Source of the DNA: Duganella dendranthematis
GTDB taxonomy: Bacteria; Pseudomonadota; Gammaproteobacteria; Burkholderiales; Burkholderiaceae_D
Assembly: GCF_012849375.1 (NCBI RefSeq)
Contig: NZ_CP051684.1
Location: forward strand, 186,001-250,000
Reading direction: 5' to 3'
Length of the DNA stretch: 64,000 nt
The notes beneath the pieces were generated by a model. The model ran no database searches. It was not told where the DNA came from and worked only from the letters and a program-made list of their open reading frames with translations. Positions 32,945 to 43,818 of this stretch are shown piece by piece (positions within the stretch are counted from its first letter, which is position 1; each line of letters starts with the position of its first letter). The position numbers were made by a program, and so were the translations under genes.

Positions 32945-34754
32945 TCTTCGAGCAGTCCTCTTCGGGTGTGTCGCTGATTTCAAATTCCACGCGCCGGCCG
33001 CCGACATTGAGGTCTTTGTAAGGCCGGTCGATCAGATTGAATTCGCCTTTGCGCAGCTTTTCTATGACTGCTTTGCAGGCGGTGTCGCGGTAGCTCATGG
33101 TGGCGACCACAGTCCAGTTACCGTCAGCACCCGCTGCGAACAGGCGGCCCAGGTTTGCATACGACCTGGCCACCAGCAGCACCTGCTGCTTGCCGTCGCC
33201 GCCAGCGTCGAGAATGAAGGCGTCGCATTTTCCGTCCTTGATGGTCAGGCAGTCCGGCTTGCGGTCGTCGGGCATCGCGTCCCACTTCTGCGCCACAAAA
33301 CTAGCCGGCAGCTGTGCGCCAGCGGGCCACACGATCATATTGGCGGCGACCGACACCGGCGCGGTTGATCGCACCGGCGGCTGCCAGCGCTGTTTGAGGC
33401 TCAATGCCTGCGCGGCGGTGGCTTCGCGCAGCAACAGTGCGGCGTCCGGACCGGCGCTGCGTTTCAGCTCTTCCAGCGCCGCCTGCCCGTATCGGCCGCC
33501 CTCGAAGCGCAGATAGCGAAAATCGAACTTGGCGGCGACGATCTTGCCCTTGGCCAGCCGCGCCATCTGGCTATTGACGCCGATACGTGCCGGGTCGGCA
33601 ATCGGCGTAAACAGGGCAAGCAGCACCGCCAGCACCAGGAACGAGGTGAAGATATTCACCACCGCCAGCGGCCGCAGCCAGGTGTCGTACTGGTACGCCG
33701 CCCACAGGTAACCGATGGCGTAGCTGCTGGCCACCAGCAGGCTCGCGGCCGCGATTACCCGATCCGAGGTCCAGCCATACTGCACCACCCGCAGCCCCAG
33801 TGCGTAAATGCCGACCATGATGATCGGCAGGATCAGGATCGCGGCCATGCGCGCGCTCACTCGCAGTGGCAAGGCAACCACCGCCTGGCCGTTCTGGAAG
33901 GCGGCATTGACCAGCACCAGCAGCACCGCCGCGGTGAACAGCAATACGGAAGTGGCGTGACGCGTCTCCCACAGCGCGGTCAGACCGGTGAAAGGCAGCG
34001 TGCACAGAAACCCGGTCACCAGCACCACGGCCACCGGCAAGATCCACGACATCAGCACCAGCAGCAAGGTGCGGATGCCGCGCACGATCGACGGCCGCAC
34101 GTCCGTTACATGCATCGCGCAGGAGAAGGCGGTGCAGCTTATCGGCACGTTGAACCATGATTCTTCCAGCAATTTGTGTAAAAAATTCAGCTTCACCAGC
34201 ATGAACAGGCTGGCGCCCATGTACAACACCAGGAACACCGCGCCGACGAAGAAGGCGGAGAACAGCAGCTGTATCGCCAGTTTCCACGCCACTTCAAAAT
34301 ATGTGTTGTAGCTGGCGATGCGCTTGCCGTCCTGCGCGCCGGCCATCACCAGCGCGTGGGCGATGAAGAAAAACACACAGCTAAAGACCACCAGCAGCAT
34401 CGACGGCGAACCAATCGGCTTGTCGTTCCAGTTGGACAGGAAGGAATAGCTGTTCGTCCCGCGCCACACATCGTGCAGCGCCAGCACCAGCAGCACAGCC
34501 AGCGCCGCCAGCAACCAGGCAGCCGCCTGGCGCGGCGCCAGATGGCCAAGGCTGGAGACCAGCAATACCGGCACTATCAGCAGCACGGTCAGCAGCGGCG
34601 CCATCAGGTACGGCGCGGTGGCCGGCCAAGCCACATCGCGGCTGGCGGCGTATAGCCAATACAGCAGCAGTCCCTGCACCAGCCCCACCGCCAGCCGCGC
34701 CGCCATCACCTTGCGGCTGACCTGCGCCTCCAGCGCGATCTCGTTGTGTTCCAT
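32937..34754 (-). CDS. DUF4153-family membrane protein
   Basis: 605 aa. The first 400 residues are strongly hydrophobic with around ten to twelve membrane segments, starting MAARLAVGLVQGLLLYWLYAAS, and LLFSAFFVGAVFLVLYMGASLFMLVKLNFL in the middle. The last 200 residues are soluble, with SQMARLAKGKIVAAKFDFRYLRFEGGRYG and a cysteine-bearing DCLTIKDGKCDAFILDAGGD stretch. This is the DUF4153 architecture, of unknown function; some annotate it as a membrane sensor. SD GGAAAAG precedes the start. Confidence 0.85.
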   Translation of the reverse strand: MEHNEIALEAQVSRKVMAARLAVGLVQGLLLYWLYAASRDVAWPATAPYLMAPLLTVLLIVPVLLVSSLGHLAPRQAAAWLLAALAVLLVLALHDVWRGTNSYSFLSNWNDKPIGSPSMLLVVFSCVFFFIAHALVMAGAQDGKRIASYNTYFEVAWKLAIQLLFSAFFVGAVFLVLYMGASLFMLVKLNFLHKLLEESWFNVPISCTAFSCAMHVTDVRPSIVRGIRTLLLVLMSWILPVAVVLVTGFLCTLPFTGLTALWETRHATSVLLFTAAVLLVLVNAAFQNGQAVVALPLRVSARMAAILILPIIMVGIYALGLRVVQYGWTSDRVIAAASLLVASSYAIGYLWAAYQYDTWLRPLAVVNIFTSFLVLAVLLALFTPIADPARIGVNSQMARLAKGKIVAAKFDFRYLRFEGGRYGQAALEELKRSAGPDAALLLREATAAQALSLKQRWQPPVRSTAPVSVAANMIVWPAGAQLPASFVAQKWDAMPDDRKPDCLTIKDGKCDAFILDAGGDGKQQVLLVARSYANLGRLFAAGADGNWTVVATMSYRDTACKAVIEKLRKGEFNLIDRPYKDLNVGGRRVEFEISDTPEEDCSKIK

Positions 34755-34828
34755 CTTTTCCGTCCAATGATGATGAATCCGATTATTTTAACAATTTAGC
34801 ATGGATGACCGGGCAGGCGTGGAGGCGC

Positions 34829-34834
34829 TATAAT
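34829..34834 (+). promoter_or_regulatory. Candidate promoter of dapC, near-leaderless
   Basis: TATAAT at 34829-34834 with ATGACC at 34805-34810 as a plausible -35 (18-bp spacer). The dapC ATG is at 34843, 8 nt after the hexamer, and there is no Shine-Dalgarno, so the transcript would start at or within a couple of bases of the ATG. Confidence 0.5.
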
Positions 34835-34842
34835 CAAAGACT

Positions 34843-36054
34843 ATGAATCCACTTCTCGACAAGCTGCATCCCTACCCGTTCGAAAAACTGCGTCTGCTGT
34901 TTGAGCAGGTTACGCCCGCCCCCGAGTACAAGGCCATCAGCCTTGGCATGGGTGAACCCAAGCATCCGACGCCCAAGTTCATCGAGCAGGCGCTGGCCGA
35001 CAACCTGTCCGGTCTGGCCGTCTATCCCACCACCATCGGTTCGCCCGAGATGCGCGCCGCCATCGCCGGCTGGCTGGAACGCCGCTACAACCTGCCCAAG
35101 CTGAATCCCGCCACCCAGGTGCTGCCGGTGAACGGCTCGCGCGAGGCGCTGTTTGCGCTGGCCCAGGCGGTGATCGACAAGGACGCCAAATCGCTGGTGG
35201 TCAGCCCGAATCCGTTCTACCAGATCTATGAAGGCGCGGCCTACCTGGCCGGCGCCGAGCCGTACTTCATCAATTCCGACCCGGCGCGCAACTTCGGCTG
35301 CGACTACGACAGTATTCCGGCCGAGGTATGGCAGCGTGTGGCGCTGCTGTTCGTCTGCTCGCCGGGCAACCCGACCGGCGCCGTGCTGTCGCTGACCGAC
35401 TGGGAAAACCTGTTCGCGCTGTCGGAACGCTACAACTTCATCATCGCCGCCGACGAGTGCTATTCCGAGATCTATCAAGGCGAACCGCCGCTGGGCGCGA
35501 TGGAAGCGGCGCATCAACTGGGCCTGGCGACCATCGACAAACCGTATGCGCGCCTGGTGGTGTTCAGCAGCCTGTCCAAGCGCTCCAACGTGCCGGGCAT
35601 GCGCTCGGGCTTCGTGGCCGGCGACGCCGACGTGCTAAAAAAATTCCTGTTGTACCGCACCTATCACGGCGGCGCCATGAGCCTCTCCGTGCAGGCTGCG
35701 TCGATCGCGGCGTGGAACGACGAAACCCATGTCGAACAAAACCGCGAACAATACCGCGCCAAGTTTAACGCCATCACGCCTTTGCTGAAGGAAGTGCTGG
35801 ATGTCGAACTGCCGGACGCCGGCTTCTACCTGTGGGCTGACGTCAGCCGCACCGGCCTGTCCGACACCGAATTCGCCCAGCGCCTGTACGCCGAATATAA
35901 TGTCACCGTACTGCCGGGCAGCTATCTGGCGCGCGAAGCGCATGGCGTCAATCCCGGCCGCAACCGCATCCGCATGGCGCTGGTCGCCGAAACGGCGGAA
36001 GGTCTGGAAGCGGCCCAGCGCATCGTCCAATTCTGCAAGTCCCTTAATAAATAA
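34843..36054 (+). CDS. dapC: Succinyldiaminopimelate transaminase
   Basis: 403 aa, class I/II PLP aminotransferase. Lys246 in [16 protein letters not shown] is the PLP lysine; [27 protein letters not shown] and [11 protein letters not shown] are the other fold-type I motifs. Identity as DapC rather than another aminotransferase rests on the sequence pattern and on dapD following 10 bp later. Makes N-succinyl-LL-2,6-diaminopimelate in the succinylase branch of lysine and peptidoglycan synthesis. Start at 34843 is firm because the protein aligns from residue 1. Confidence 0.95.
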   Translation: MNPLLDKLHPYPFEKLRLLFEQVTPAPEYKAISLGMGEPKHPTPKFIEQALADNLSGLAVYPTTIGSPEMRAAIAGWLERRYNLPKLNPATQVLPVNGSREALFALAQAVIDKDAKSLVVSPNPFYQIYEGAAYLAGAEPYFINSDPARNFGCDYDSIPAEVWQRVALLFVCSPGNPTGAVLSLTDWENLFALSERYNFIIAADECYSEIYQGEPPLGAMEAAHQLGLATIDKPYARLVVFSSLSKRSNVPGMRSGFVAGDADVLKKFLLYRTYHGGAMSLSVQAASIAAWNDETHVEQNREQYRAKFNAITPLLKEVLDVELPDAGFYLWADVSRTGLSDTEFAQRLYAEYNVTVLPGSYLAREAHGVNPGRNRIRMALVAETAEGLEAAQRIVQFCKSLNK

Positions 36055-36064
36055 AGAGTCCATC

Positions 36065-36892
36065 ATGAGCCAACAACTCCAGAACATCATCGAAACCGCC
36101 TGGGAAGACCGCGCGAACATCAACCCGTCCAACGGCGCCGCCGAACTGCGCGAAGCAGTCAACCACGTGCTGGCTGGCCTGGACGCTGGCACCATTCGCG
36201 TAGCCGACAAAGCCACCGGCGCCTGGGTAGTCAACCAGTGGGTCAAGAAGGCCGTGCTGCTGTCGTTCCGCCTGGAGAACAACGTGGTCCTGCCATCGGA
36301 CGGCACCATGCAGTTCTACGACAAGGTGCCGACCAAGTTCGCCAACTACACCGCTGACGATTTCGCCAAAGGCGGCTTCCGCGTGGTGCCGCCAGCCGTG
36401 GCGCGTCGTGGTTCCTTCATCGCCAAGAACGTGGTGCTGATGCCGTCGTACGTCAACATCGGCGCCTACGTCGATGAAGGCGCAATGGTCGACACCTGGG
36501 CCACCGTCGGTTCGTGCGCGCAGATTGGCAAGAACGTCCACCTGTCGGGCGGCGTCGGCATCGGCGGCGTGCTGGAACCAATGCAGGCCAATCCGACCAT
36601 CATCGAAGACAACTGCTTCATCGGCGCCCGTTCGGAAATCGTCGAAGGCGTGATCGTCGAAGAGAACTCGGTGATCTCGATGGGCGTGTACATCGGCCAG
36701 TCGACCAAGATCTACGACCGCGCCACCGGCGAAGTGACCTACGGCCGCGTGCCTTCGGGTTCGGTGGTGGTATCGGGTTCGCTGCCATCGGAAGACGGCA
36801 AGTACTCGCTGTACTGCGCGGTGATCGTCAAGCGCGTTGATGCGCAGACCCGCTCCAAAACCAGCATCAACGAACTGCTGCGCGGCGTTTAA
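36065..36892 (+). CDS. dapD: 2,3,4,5-tetrahydropyridine-2,6-dicarboxylate N-succinyltransferase
   Basis: 275 aa from ATG 36065. Left-handed beta-helix acyltransferase with hexapeptide repeats ([40 protein letters not shown]) and the C-terminal [32 protein letters not shown] of DapD. Uses succinyl-CoA to acylate tetrahydrodipicolinate. In operon after dapC, 10 bp apart; dapE lies 2.7 kb further on the same strand with pilU and other genes between. Confidence 0.97.
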   Translation: MSQQLQNIIETAWEDRANINPSNGAAELREAVNHVLAGLDAGTIRVADKATGAWVVNQWVKKAVLLSFRLENNVVLPSDGTMQFYDKVPTKFANYTADDFAKGGFRVVPPAVARRGSFIAKNVVLMPSYVNIGAYVDEGAMVDTWATVGSCAQIGKNVHLSGGVGIGGVLEPMQANPTIIEDNCFIGARSEIVEGVIVEENSVISMGVYIGQSTKIYDRATGEVTYGRVPSGSVVVSGSLPSEDGKYSLYCAVIVKRVDAQTRSKTSINELLRGV

Positions 36893-36916
36893 TGTAGTAC
36901 AAACCGGAGATTCGCC

Positions 36917-38059
36917 ATGGCCATGGACCGCCTGTTCCAGCTGATGAAGGAAAAAAACGCGTCGGACATGTTCTTCGCGGTGAACTCTCCGGTTCACATC
37001 AAGATCAACGGTAACCTCATCCCGATCAACCAGCAAAAGCTGGAGCCGGAAAACATCCATGCCCTGCTGGCGGAAATCGCCACGCCGGAGCAGATGGACG
37101 AACTGGCTGACACCAATGAATTGAATATGGGCGTGTCGGTGCCGAACCTGGGCCGCTTCCGCCTGTCGGCGTTCAAACAGCGCGGCAGCATTTCCGCCGT
37201 GTTCCGTTTTGTGCCCGCCACCATCCCGCTGCTGGCCGATTTGCAGCTGCCGCCGGTGCTGGCGGACCTGATCATGGAAAAGCGCGGCCTGCTGCTGCTG
37301 GTGGGCGCCACCGGCTCGGGCAAATCGACCACCATCGCCTCGATGCTGGATCACCGCAACGACCTGCGCTCCGGCCATATCCTGACGCTGGAAGATCCGA
37401 TCGAGTACCTGTTCCGCAACAAGAAATCCATCGTCAACCAGCGCGAGATCGGCAGCGACGCCAAAGATTTTTCGACCGCGTTGCGCAACTCGATGCGCCA
37501 GGCGCCGGACTGCATTCTGATCGGCGAGATCCGCGACAAGGAAACCATGGCGGCGGCGCTGGCCTATGCGCAGTCGGGCCACCTGGTGCTGGCGACGCTA
37601 CACGCCAACAACAGCTACAACGCGCTGAATCGCATCATCAGCTTCTATCCGATCGAGAATCGCCCTGCCCTGCTGCAGGATCTGTCGAGCGCCATCAAGG
37701 CGATTGTGTCGCAGCGGCTGGTGCGCTCGGTCAACGGCGGCACGCGTTCGGCGGCGGTGGAGGTGATGGTCAATACGCGCTATATCTCGGACTTGATCGA
37801 GAAAGGCGAAATCGGCCAGATCAAAGAAGCGATGGAGAAGAGTCTGTCACCCGGTTCGCAATCGTTCGAGCAATCGCTGCTCAAGCTGGTGCAAGATGGG
37901 CTGATCAGCCAGGACGAAGCGCTGGCCAACGCCGATTCGGCCACCAATCTGCTGTGGCTAATAAATAACGGCCCGGACAGCAAAACCGCCCAGGCCGAAC
38001 CGGAGGCCAAGCCGCCCACCAGCGAAGCCTCCTTCACCGAATTCACCCTGAATACTTGA
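36917..38059 (+). CDS. pilU: Type IV pilus retraction ATPase, PilU-type
   Basis: 380 aa PilT/PilU-family hexameric ATPase. Walker A GATGSGKST at 130-138, Asp box TLEDPIEYLF, Walker B QAPDCILIGEIRD, and His box TLHANNSYNAL. The start MDRLFQLMKEKNASDMFFAVNSPVHIKI is PilU-like, and the C-terminal EAMEKSLSPGSQSFEQSLLKLVQDGLIS helix matches PilU. A low-complexity tail of about 40 residues follows. PilU assists PilT in pilus retraction for twitching and DNA uptake. Located in a dap operon context, common in Burkholderiales. Confidence 0.93.
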   Translation: MAMDRLFQLMKEKNASDMFFAVNSPVHIKINGNLIPINQQKLEPENIHALLAEIATPEQMDELADTNELNMGVSVPNLGRFRLSAFKQRGSISAVFRFVPATIPLLADLQLPPVLADLIMEKRGLLLLVGATGSGKSTTIASMLDHRNDLRSGHILTLEDPIEYLFRNKKSIVNQREIGSDAKDFSTALRNSMRQAPDCILIGEIRDKETMAAALAYAQSGHLVLATLHANNSYNALNRIISFYPIENRPALLQDLSSAIKAIVSQRLVRSVNGGTRSAAVEVMVNTRYISDLIEKGEIGQIKEAMEKSLSPGSQSFEQSLLKLVQDGLISQDEALANADSATNLLWLINNGPDSKTAQAEPEAKPPTSEASFTEFTLNT

Positions 38060-38070
38060 TTGAGGTCCAT

Positions 38071-38622
38071 ATGAGCCAACCTGTCTACGACATTCCATTG
38101 CGCCGCATTGACGGCGAAGAGACCAGCATGGGTGCCTATCGCGGCAAAGTCGTGCTGGTGGTGAACGTGGCCTCCGCCTGCGGCCTGACGCCGCAGTACG
38201 AAGGTCTGGAAAAGCTGTACGAGGAAAAGCAGGCCCAGGGCCTGGTGGTGGCGGGCTTCCCAGCCAACGAATTCGGCGCACAGGAGCCGGGCACCAACGA
38301 AGAAATCGCCGCCTTCTGCACTAGCAAATTCAGCGTCAAGTTTCCGCTGTTTGAGAAGATCGTTGTCAAGGGTCCGGGCCAGCATCCGCTGTACCAGCGC
38401 CTGATCGAGGAACAGCCGCAGGCGCAGGAAAAGCCGGGCAGCGACTTCCGCGCCAAGCTGGCCGGTTACGGCATCAAACAGGACAACCCGACCGACGTGC
38501 TGTGGAACTTTGAGAAATTCCTGATCAGTAAAGACGGCAAGGTTGTCGGCCGCTTCGCGCCGGACACCACCACCGACGACGCCTTGCTGAAGGAAGCGAT
38601 CGAACGCGAACTGCGCGCCTGA
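38071..38622 (+). CDS. Glutathione peroxidase-family protein
   Basis: 183 aa from ATG 38071 after GAGG. Peroxidatic Cys37 in NVASACGLTPQYEGLEKLY, the Gln of GFPANEFGAQEPG and the Trp/Asn pair in DVLWNFEKFLI are the conserved tetrad residues. Cys replaces the selenocysteine of mammalian enzymes. Reduces hydroperoxides, probably using thioredoxin. It starts 11 bp after pilU. Confidence 0.95.
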   Translation: MSQPVYDIPLRRIDGEETSMGAYRGKVVLVVNVASACGLTPQYEGLEKLYEEKQAQGLVVAGFPANEFGAQEPGTNEEIAAFCTSKFSVKFPLFEKIVVKGPGQHPLYQRLIEEQPQAQEKPGSDFRAKLAGYGIKQDNPTDVLWNFEKFLISKDGKVVGRFAPDTTTDDALLKEAIERELRA

Positions 38623-38663
38623 TTGACGCGGCGGCGGATTGCATACTCAACACCAAAAATTTC

Positions 38664-39221
38664 ATGAGTAAAAAGCAGCTGGGACATAGCAGCAAATTCC
38701 TATCGCTGATATTGCGGCATGCGCCCGAAACGATAGGCATCCAACTGGATAACAACGGCTGGGTGAGCATTTCGGCGCTGCTGAAACAGGCGGCGAAACA
38801 TGATCATTCGATCAACCGTGCCAAGTTGGACGAGATTGTGGCAACGAGCGACAAGAAGCGCTTCGCCGTCAGCGACGATGGCCTGTCGATCCGAGCAAAT
38901 CAGGGCCACTCCATCGCTAGCATCGACCTGGCCTTGCCGCCGGAGACACCACCCACCATCCTCTATCACGGCACGGCCAGCCGGTTCATTAATTCAATCA
39001 AGGCCGACGGACTGCGTGCAGGCTCGCGCAACCATGTCCATTTGTCGCTGAACCAGGAAACCGCAACTGCGGTCGGTTCGCGCCACGGCAAACCGGTCAT
39101 CCTGCAAATCCGGGCCCAGGCGATGCAACAACATGGTCATTTGTTCTACATTTCCGATAACGGCGTCTGGCTAACCGCTGCGGTTCCAGTGGACTTCATT
39201 GACTTTCCCGCTGCCGTTTAA
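38664..39221 (+). CDS. kptA: RNA 2'-phosphotransferase (Tpt1/KptA family)
   Basis: 185 aa. The Tpt1/KptA catalytic residues are in sight: Arg18-His19 in SKFLSLILRHAPE, Arg in SIRANQGHS, and LYHGTASRF with the later HVHLS. The N-terminal winged-helix lobe and the C-terminal ADP-ribosyltransferase-like lobe are both complete. In fungi the enzyme moves the splice-junction 2'-phosphate from tRNA to NAD; bacteria have no such splicing and the role there is open. No SD is visible before the ATG. The gene is lower in GC than its neighbours, which fits acquisition. Confidence 0.93.
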   Translation: MSKKQLGHSSKFLSLILRHAPETIGIQLDNNGWVSISALLKQAAKHDHSINRAKLDEIVATSDKKRFAVSDDGLSIRANQGHSIASIDLALPPETPPTILYHGTASRFINSIKADGLRAGSRNHVHLSLNQETATAVGSRHGKPVILQIRAQAMQQHGHLFYISDNGVWLTAAVPVDFIDFPAAV

Positions 39222-39289
39222 GCAGACTACAACTATCAGGCCGGGCGTGAGCCATGGTATCCTACCGGGTCCAACTTCCCCGACCTATC

Positions 39290-40778
<1,489 letters not shown>

Positions 40779-40824
40779 ATAGCAGCGCGGCGTGGGCTCC
40801 GATGACCGTTTTACCGAGATAGCC

Positions 40825-41712
40825 ATGAACACGACTCTATTCACCACGCCGCGCGACCTGCTGCGCTACGCCGTCACCCGCTTCAACACCGCCAAGCTGT
40901 TTTTCGGCCATGGCAGCACCGAAGCGTATGACGAAGCAGCCTATCTGATCCTGCACACGCTCAAGCTTCCGCTGGACCTGCTCGATCCTTTCCTGGATGC
41001 GAAGCTGCTGCCGGAAGAAGTGGCCGCGGTGCTGGCCGTGATCGACCGCCGCACCAACGACCGCGTGCCGGCTGCCTACATCACCAACGAAGCCTTCCTC
41101 GGCACCTACAAGTTCTACGTCGACGAGCGCACCATCGTGCCGCGCTCCTTCATCGCCGAACTGATTCCGGAATACTTCGCGCCTTGGGTCAACGAGCCTG
41201 AGAATGTGTCGAACATCCTGGAACTGTGCACCGGGTCCGGCTGCCTGGCCATCATGATGGCCGACGCTTTCCCGGATGCCGCCGTCGATGCGGTCGATAT
41301 CTCGGCCGATGCGCTGGAAGTCGCCAAGCGCAACGTCGCCACCTACGAACTGGAAAACCGTCTGACGCTGATCCAGTCCGACCTGTACGCCAATGTGCCG
41401 AACAAGAAGTATGACCTGATCATCACCAATCCGCCTTACGTGAACTCGGCGTCGATGAGCAAGCTGCCGATGGAATACCGCGCCGAGCCTGAACTGGCGC
41501 TGGACGGCGGCAAAGACGGCATGGACCTGGTGCGCCGCATCGTGGCAGGTGCCGCCGAACGTCTGACCGACGATGGCCTGCTGATCGTCGAAATCGGCAA
41601 TGAAAAGGAATACGCCGAAGCTGCATTTGGTGAACTTGGCCTGACATGGCTCACCACCAGCAATGGCGACGACATGGTCTTCCTGCTGACCGCCGACCAG
41701 TTGAAACTCTAA
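40825..41712 (+). CDS. prmB: Ribosomal protein L3 glutamine N5-methyltransferase
   Basis: 295 aa from ATG 40825, the start that leaves a normal N-terminus. Class I SAM methyltransferase with ILELCTGSGCLAIMMA (motif I) and the NPPY catalytic loop in LIITNPPYVNSASM. The long N-terminal helical lobe separates it from PrmC/HemK, and ALDGGKDGMDLVRRI is characteristic of PrmB. Methylates a glutamine of ribosomal protein L3. Confidence 0.95.
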   Translation: MNTTLFTTPRDLLRYAVTRFNTAKLFFGHGSTEAYDEAAYLILHTLKLPLDLLDPFLDAKLLPEEVAAVLAVIDRRTNDRVPAAYITNEAFLGTYKFYVDERTIVPRSFIAELIPEYFAPWVNEPENVSNILELCTGSGCLAIMMADAFPDAAVDAVDISADALEVAKRNVATYELENRLTLIQSDLYANVPNKKYDLIITNPPYVNSASMSKLPMEYRAEPELALDGGKDGMDLVRRIVAGAAERLTDDGLLIVEIGNEKEYAEAAFGELGLTWLTTSNGDDMVFLLTADQLKL

Positions 41713-41722
41713 AAATAACCCG

Positions 41723-41785
41723 CGTCCTTCCCGCGCAGGCGGGAATCCATGCTGAGTATGGATCCCCGCCTCCGCGGGGACGACG
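41723..41785. repeat. REP-like palindromic repeat between prmB and yheS
   Basis: A roughly 63-bp imperfect palindrome. Left arm CGTCCTTCCCGCGCAGGCGG and on to AATCCAT, right arm from ATGGATCC through CCGCCTCCGCGGGGACGACG; the arms match at most positions once one is reversed. Its core TTCCCGCGCAGGCGGGAA resembles the dispersed dRS3/REP-type elements of betaproteobacteria. It is likely repeated elsewhere in the genome and may form an mRNA hairpin. Confidence 0.75.
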
Positions 41786-41801
41786 GTATCGAGAACATGC
41801 A

Positions 41802-43808
41802 ATGATCCGTTTTAACCAAGTAAGCCTGATGCGCGGCATAAAGCCGCTGCTGGAACAAGTCGACGTTACCCTCAACCCCGGCGACAAGATTGGCCTGATC
41901 GGCGCCAACGGCGCCGGCAAATCCAGCCTGTTCGCGATGATGCGCGGCGAGCTGCACCCGGACCAGGGCGATATCGACTTCCCGGCCAAGTGGCGTGTCG
42001 CCTACGTGGCGCAGGAAACCCCGCCGCTGGAACGCGCGGCGCTGGACTACGCCATCGATGGCGACGTCACGCTGCGCAAGCTGGAAGCCGAACTGGCGCG
42101 CCTGGAGTCCGAACCGGAAACCACCGAGAACGGCATCGCCATCGGTGAAATCTACAGCGAGCTGGCCGACGCCGACGCCTACACCGTGCAGTCGCGCGGC
42201 GAACAGCTGCTGCTGGGCCTTGGCTTCTCGCTGGACCAGATGCAGCAACCGGTGGCCAGCTTCTCCGGCGGCTGGCGCATGCGTTTGAATCTGGCGCAGG
42301 CGCTGATGTGCCCTTCCGACCTGCTGCTGCTCGATGAGCCAACCAATCACCTGGATCTGGACGCGATCATCTGGCTGGAAGACTGGCTGAAACGCTACCC
42401 CGGCACGCTGCTGATCATCTCCCACGATCGCGACTTCCTCGATGAAATCGTCAACGTCGTGGTGCACATCGATGAGCGCAAGCTGAAACGCTACTCGGGC
42501 AACTACTCGGCCTTCGAACGTCAGCGCGCAGCGCAGATGATCCTGGCCGCCGGCGCGCTGGAAAAGCAGCAGCGCAAACGCGCCCACCTGGAATCGTTCG
42601 TCAACCGCTTCAAGGCGCAAGCCTCCAAGGCCCGTCAGGCGCAGAGCCGCATGAAGGCGCTGGCCAAGATGGAAGAACTGGCGCCGTTGCGCGCCGCCGC
42701 CGAATTCTCGTTTGAATTCCGCGAGCCGCTGAGCGCACCGAATCCGCTGCTGGTGATGGAAGACGTCGATGCGGGTTACAAGATCGAAGACCAGGCGACC
42801 GGCGAGATCACGCACAAGACCATCGTCAACAACATCAACTTCTCGCTGCAGATCGGCCAGCGCATTGGCCTGCTGGGCGTGAACGGCGCCGGTAAATCGA
42901 CGCTGATCAAGACCATCGCCGGCGACATCGCGCCGCTGACCGGCGAGTCAACCACCGGCAAGGGCCTGAACATCGGTTACTTCGCCCAGCACCAAGTGGA
43001 GATGCTGCGTCACGACGAATCGCCGCTGTGGCACTTGGCGAAGATCGCGCCGACCGTGCGTGAGCAGGAACTGCGCAACTTCCTGGGCGGCTTCAACTTC
43101 CCGGGCACCATGGTCACCAGCTCGATCGCGCCGTTCTCCGGCGGCGAGAAAGCGCGCCTGGCACTGGCGCTGATCGTCTGGCAGCGCCCTAACCTGCTGC
43201 TGCTCGATGAACCAACCAATCACCTGGATCTGGAAACCCGCGAAGCGCTGACCGAAGCGCTGGCGCAGTTCGAAGGCACGCTGGTGGTGGTATCCCACGA
43301 TCGCCACCTGCTGCGCGCCACCACCGACCAGTTCATCATTGTCGCCGACGGCAAGCTGCAACCGTTCGACGGCGACCTGGATGACTACAAGGATTGGCTG
43401 TTCCAGACCAAGCTGGGTAAAGGCACCGACGTGCTGCCGGCGGCGGGCAAGGAAAACAAAACCGCGTTCCCGGTGCAGTCGCCGGTCGCGCCGGAAAAGG
43501 CTGCGGTTGACGCGCCGGTGGTCAACACCAAGGAACAGAAGCGCAAGGAGGCGGAAGAGCGCCAGCGCCTGTCCGCGCTGCGCAAGCCGCTGGAGCAGAA
43601 AATCAAGCGCCTGGACGAGCAGATCGCCAAGCGCACGACACAGAAGGCGGAAGTGGAAGCCAAGCTGGGCGAAGAGTCGATCTACGACGCCGCCAACAAG
43701 GCCAAGCTGAAGCAGCTGCTGGCCGACCAGACCTTCTTCAACAAGGACCTGGGCGAGCTGGAAGCCCAGTGGCTGGAGTTGAATGAGCAGATGGAAGCGC
43801 TCGGCTAA
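41802..43808 (+). CDS. yheS: ABC-F family ATPase YheS
   Basis: 668 aa from ATG 41802. Two ABC domains without membrane segments: first Walker A GANGAGKSS (34-42) and signature FSGGWRMRL, then LLDEPTNHLDLD; second GVNGAGKST, FSGGEKARL and LLDEPTNHLDLE. A 100-residue C-terminal coiled coil (KQKRKEAEERQRLSALRKPL onward) completes the YheS layout. These proteins bind the ribosomal E site. Translation factors of this kind are housekeeping; antibiotic resistance is not indicated. The frame runs open upstream through the REP element, but coding begins at 41802. Confidence 0.95.
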   Translation: MIRFNQVSLMRGIKPLLEQVDVTLNPGDKIGLIGANGAGKSSLFAMMRGELHPDQGDIDFPAKWRVAYVAQETPPLERAALDYAIDGDVTLRKLEAELARLESEPETTENGIAIGEIYSELADADAYTVQSRGEQLLLGLGFSLDQMQQPVASFSGGWRMRLNLAQALMCPSDLLLLDEPTNHLDLDAIIWLEDWLKRYPGTLLIISHDRDFLDEIVNVVVHIDERKLKRYSGNYSAFERQRAAQMILAAGALEKQQRKRAHLESFVNRFKAQASKARQAQSRMKALAKMEELAPLRAAAEFSFEFREPLSAPNPLLVMEDVDAGYKIEDQATGEITHKTIVNNINFSLQIGQRIGLLGVNGAGKSTLIKTIAGDIAPLTGESTTGKGLNIGYFAQHQVEMLRHDESPLWHLAKIAPTVREQELRNFLGGFNFPGTMVTSSIAPFSGGEKARLALALIVWQRPNLLLLDEPTNHLDLETREALTEALAQFEGTLVVVSHDRHLLRATTDQFIIVADGKLQPFDGDLDDYKDWLFQTKLGKGTDVLPAAGKENKTAFPVQSPVAPEKAAVDAPVVNTKEQKRKEAEERQRLSALRKPLEQKIKRLDEQIAKRTTQKAEVEAKLGEESIYDAANKAKLKQLLADQTFFNKDLGELEAQWLELNEQMEALG

Positions 43809-43818
43809 GCTTTAGCCG
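43802..43818. terminator. Short hairpin between convergent yheS and cheW
   Basis: CGGCTAA-GCT-TTAGCCG, a 7-bp perfect inverted repeat with a 3-base loop, overlapping the stop of yheS and abutting that of cheW. Position between convergent stops suggests bidirectional termination; no T-run follows and the stem is short. Confidence 0.3.

Noticed and set aside
36044..37582. 512-codon minus-strand open frame across dapD and pilU
   Set aside because: Antisense to two conserved genes and of shadow composition.
41646..41801. In-frame extension of yheS through the REP-like palindrome
   Set aside because: It overlaps the end of prmB and a repeat; homology to YheS starts at 41802.
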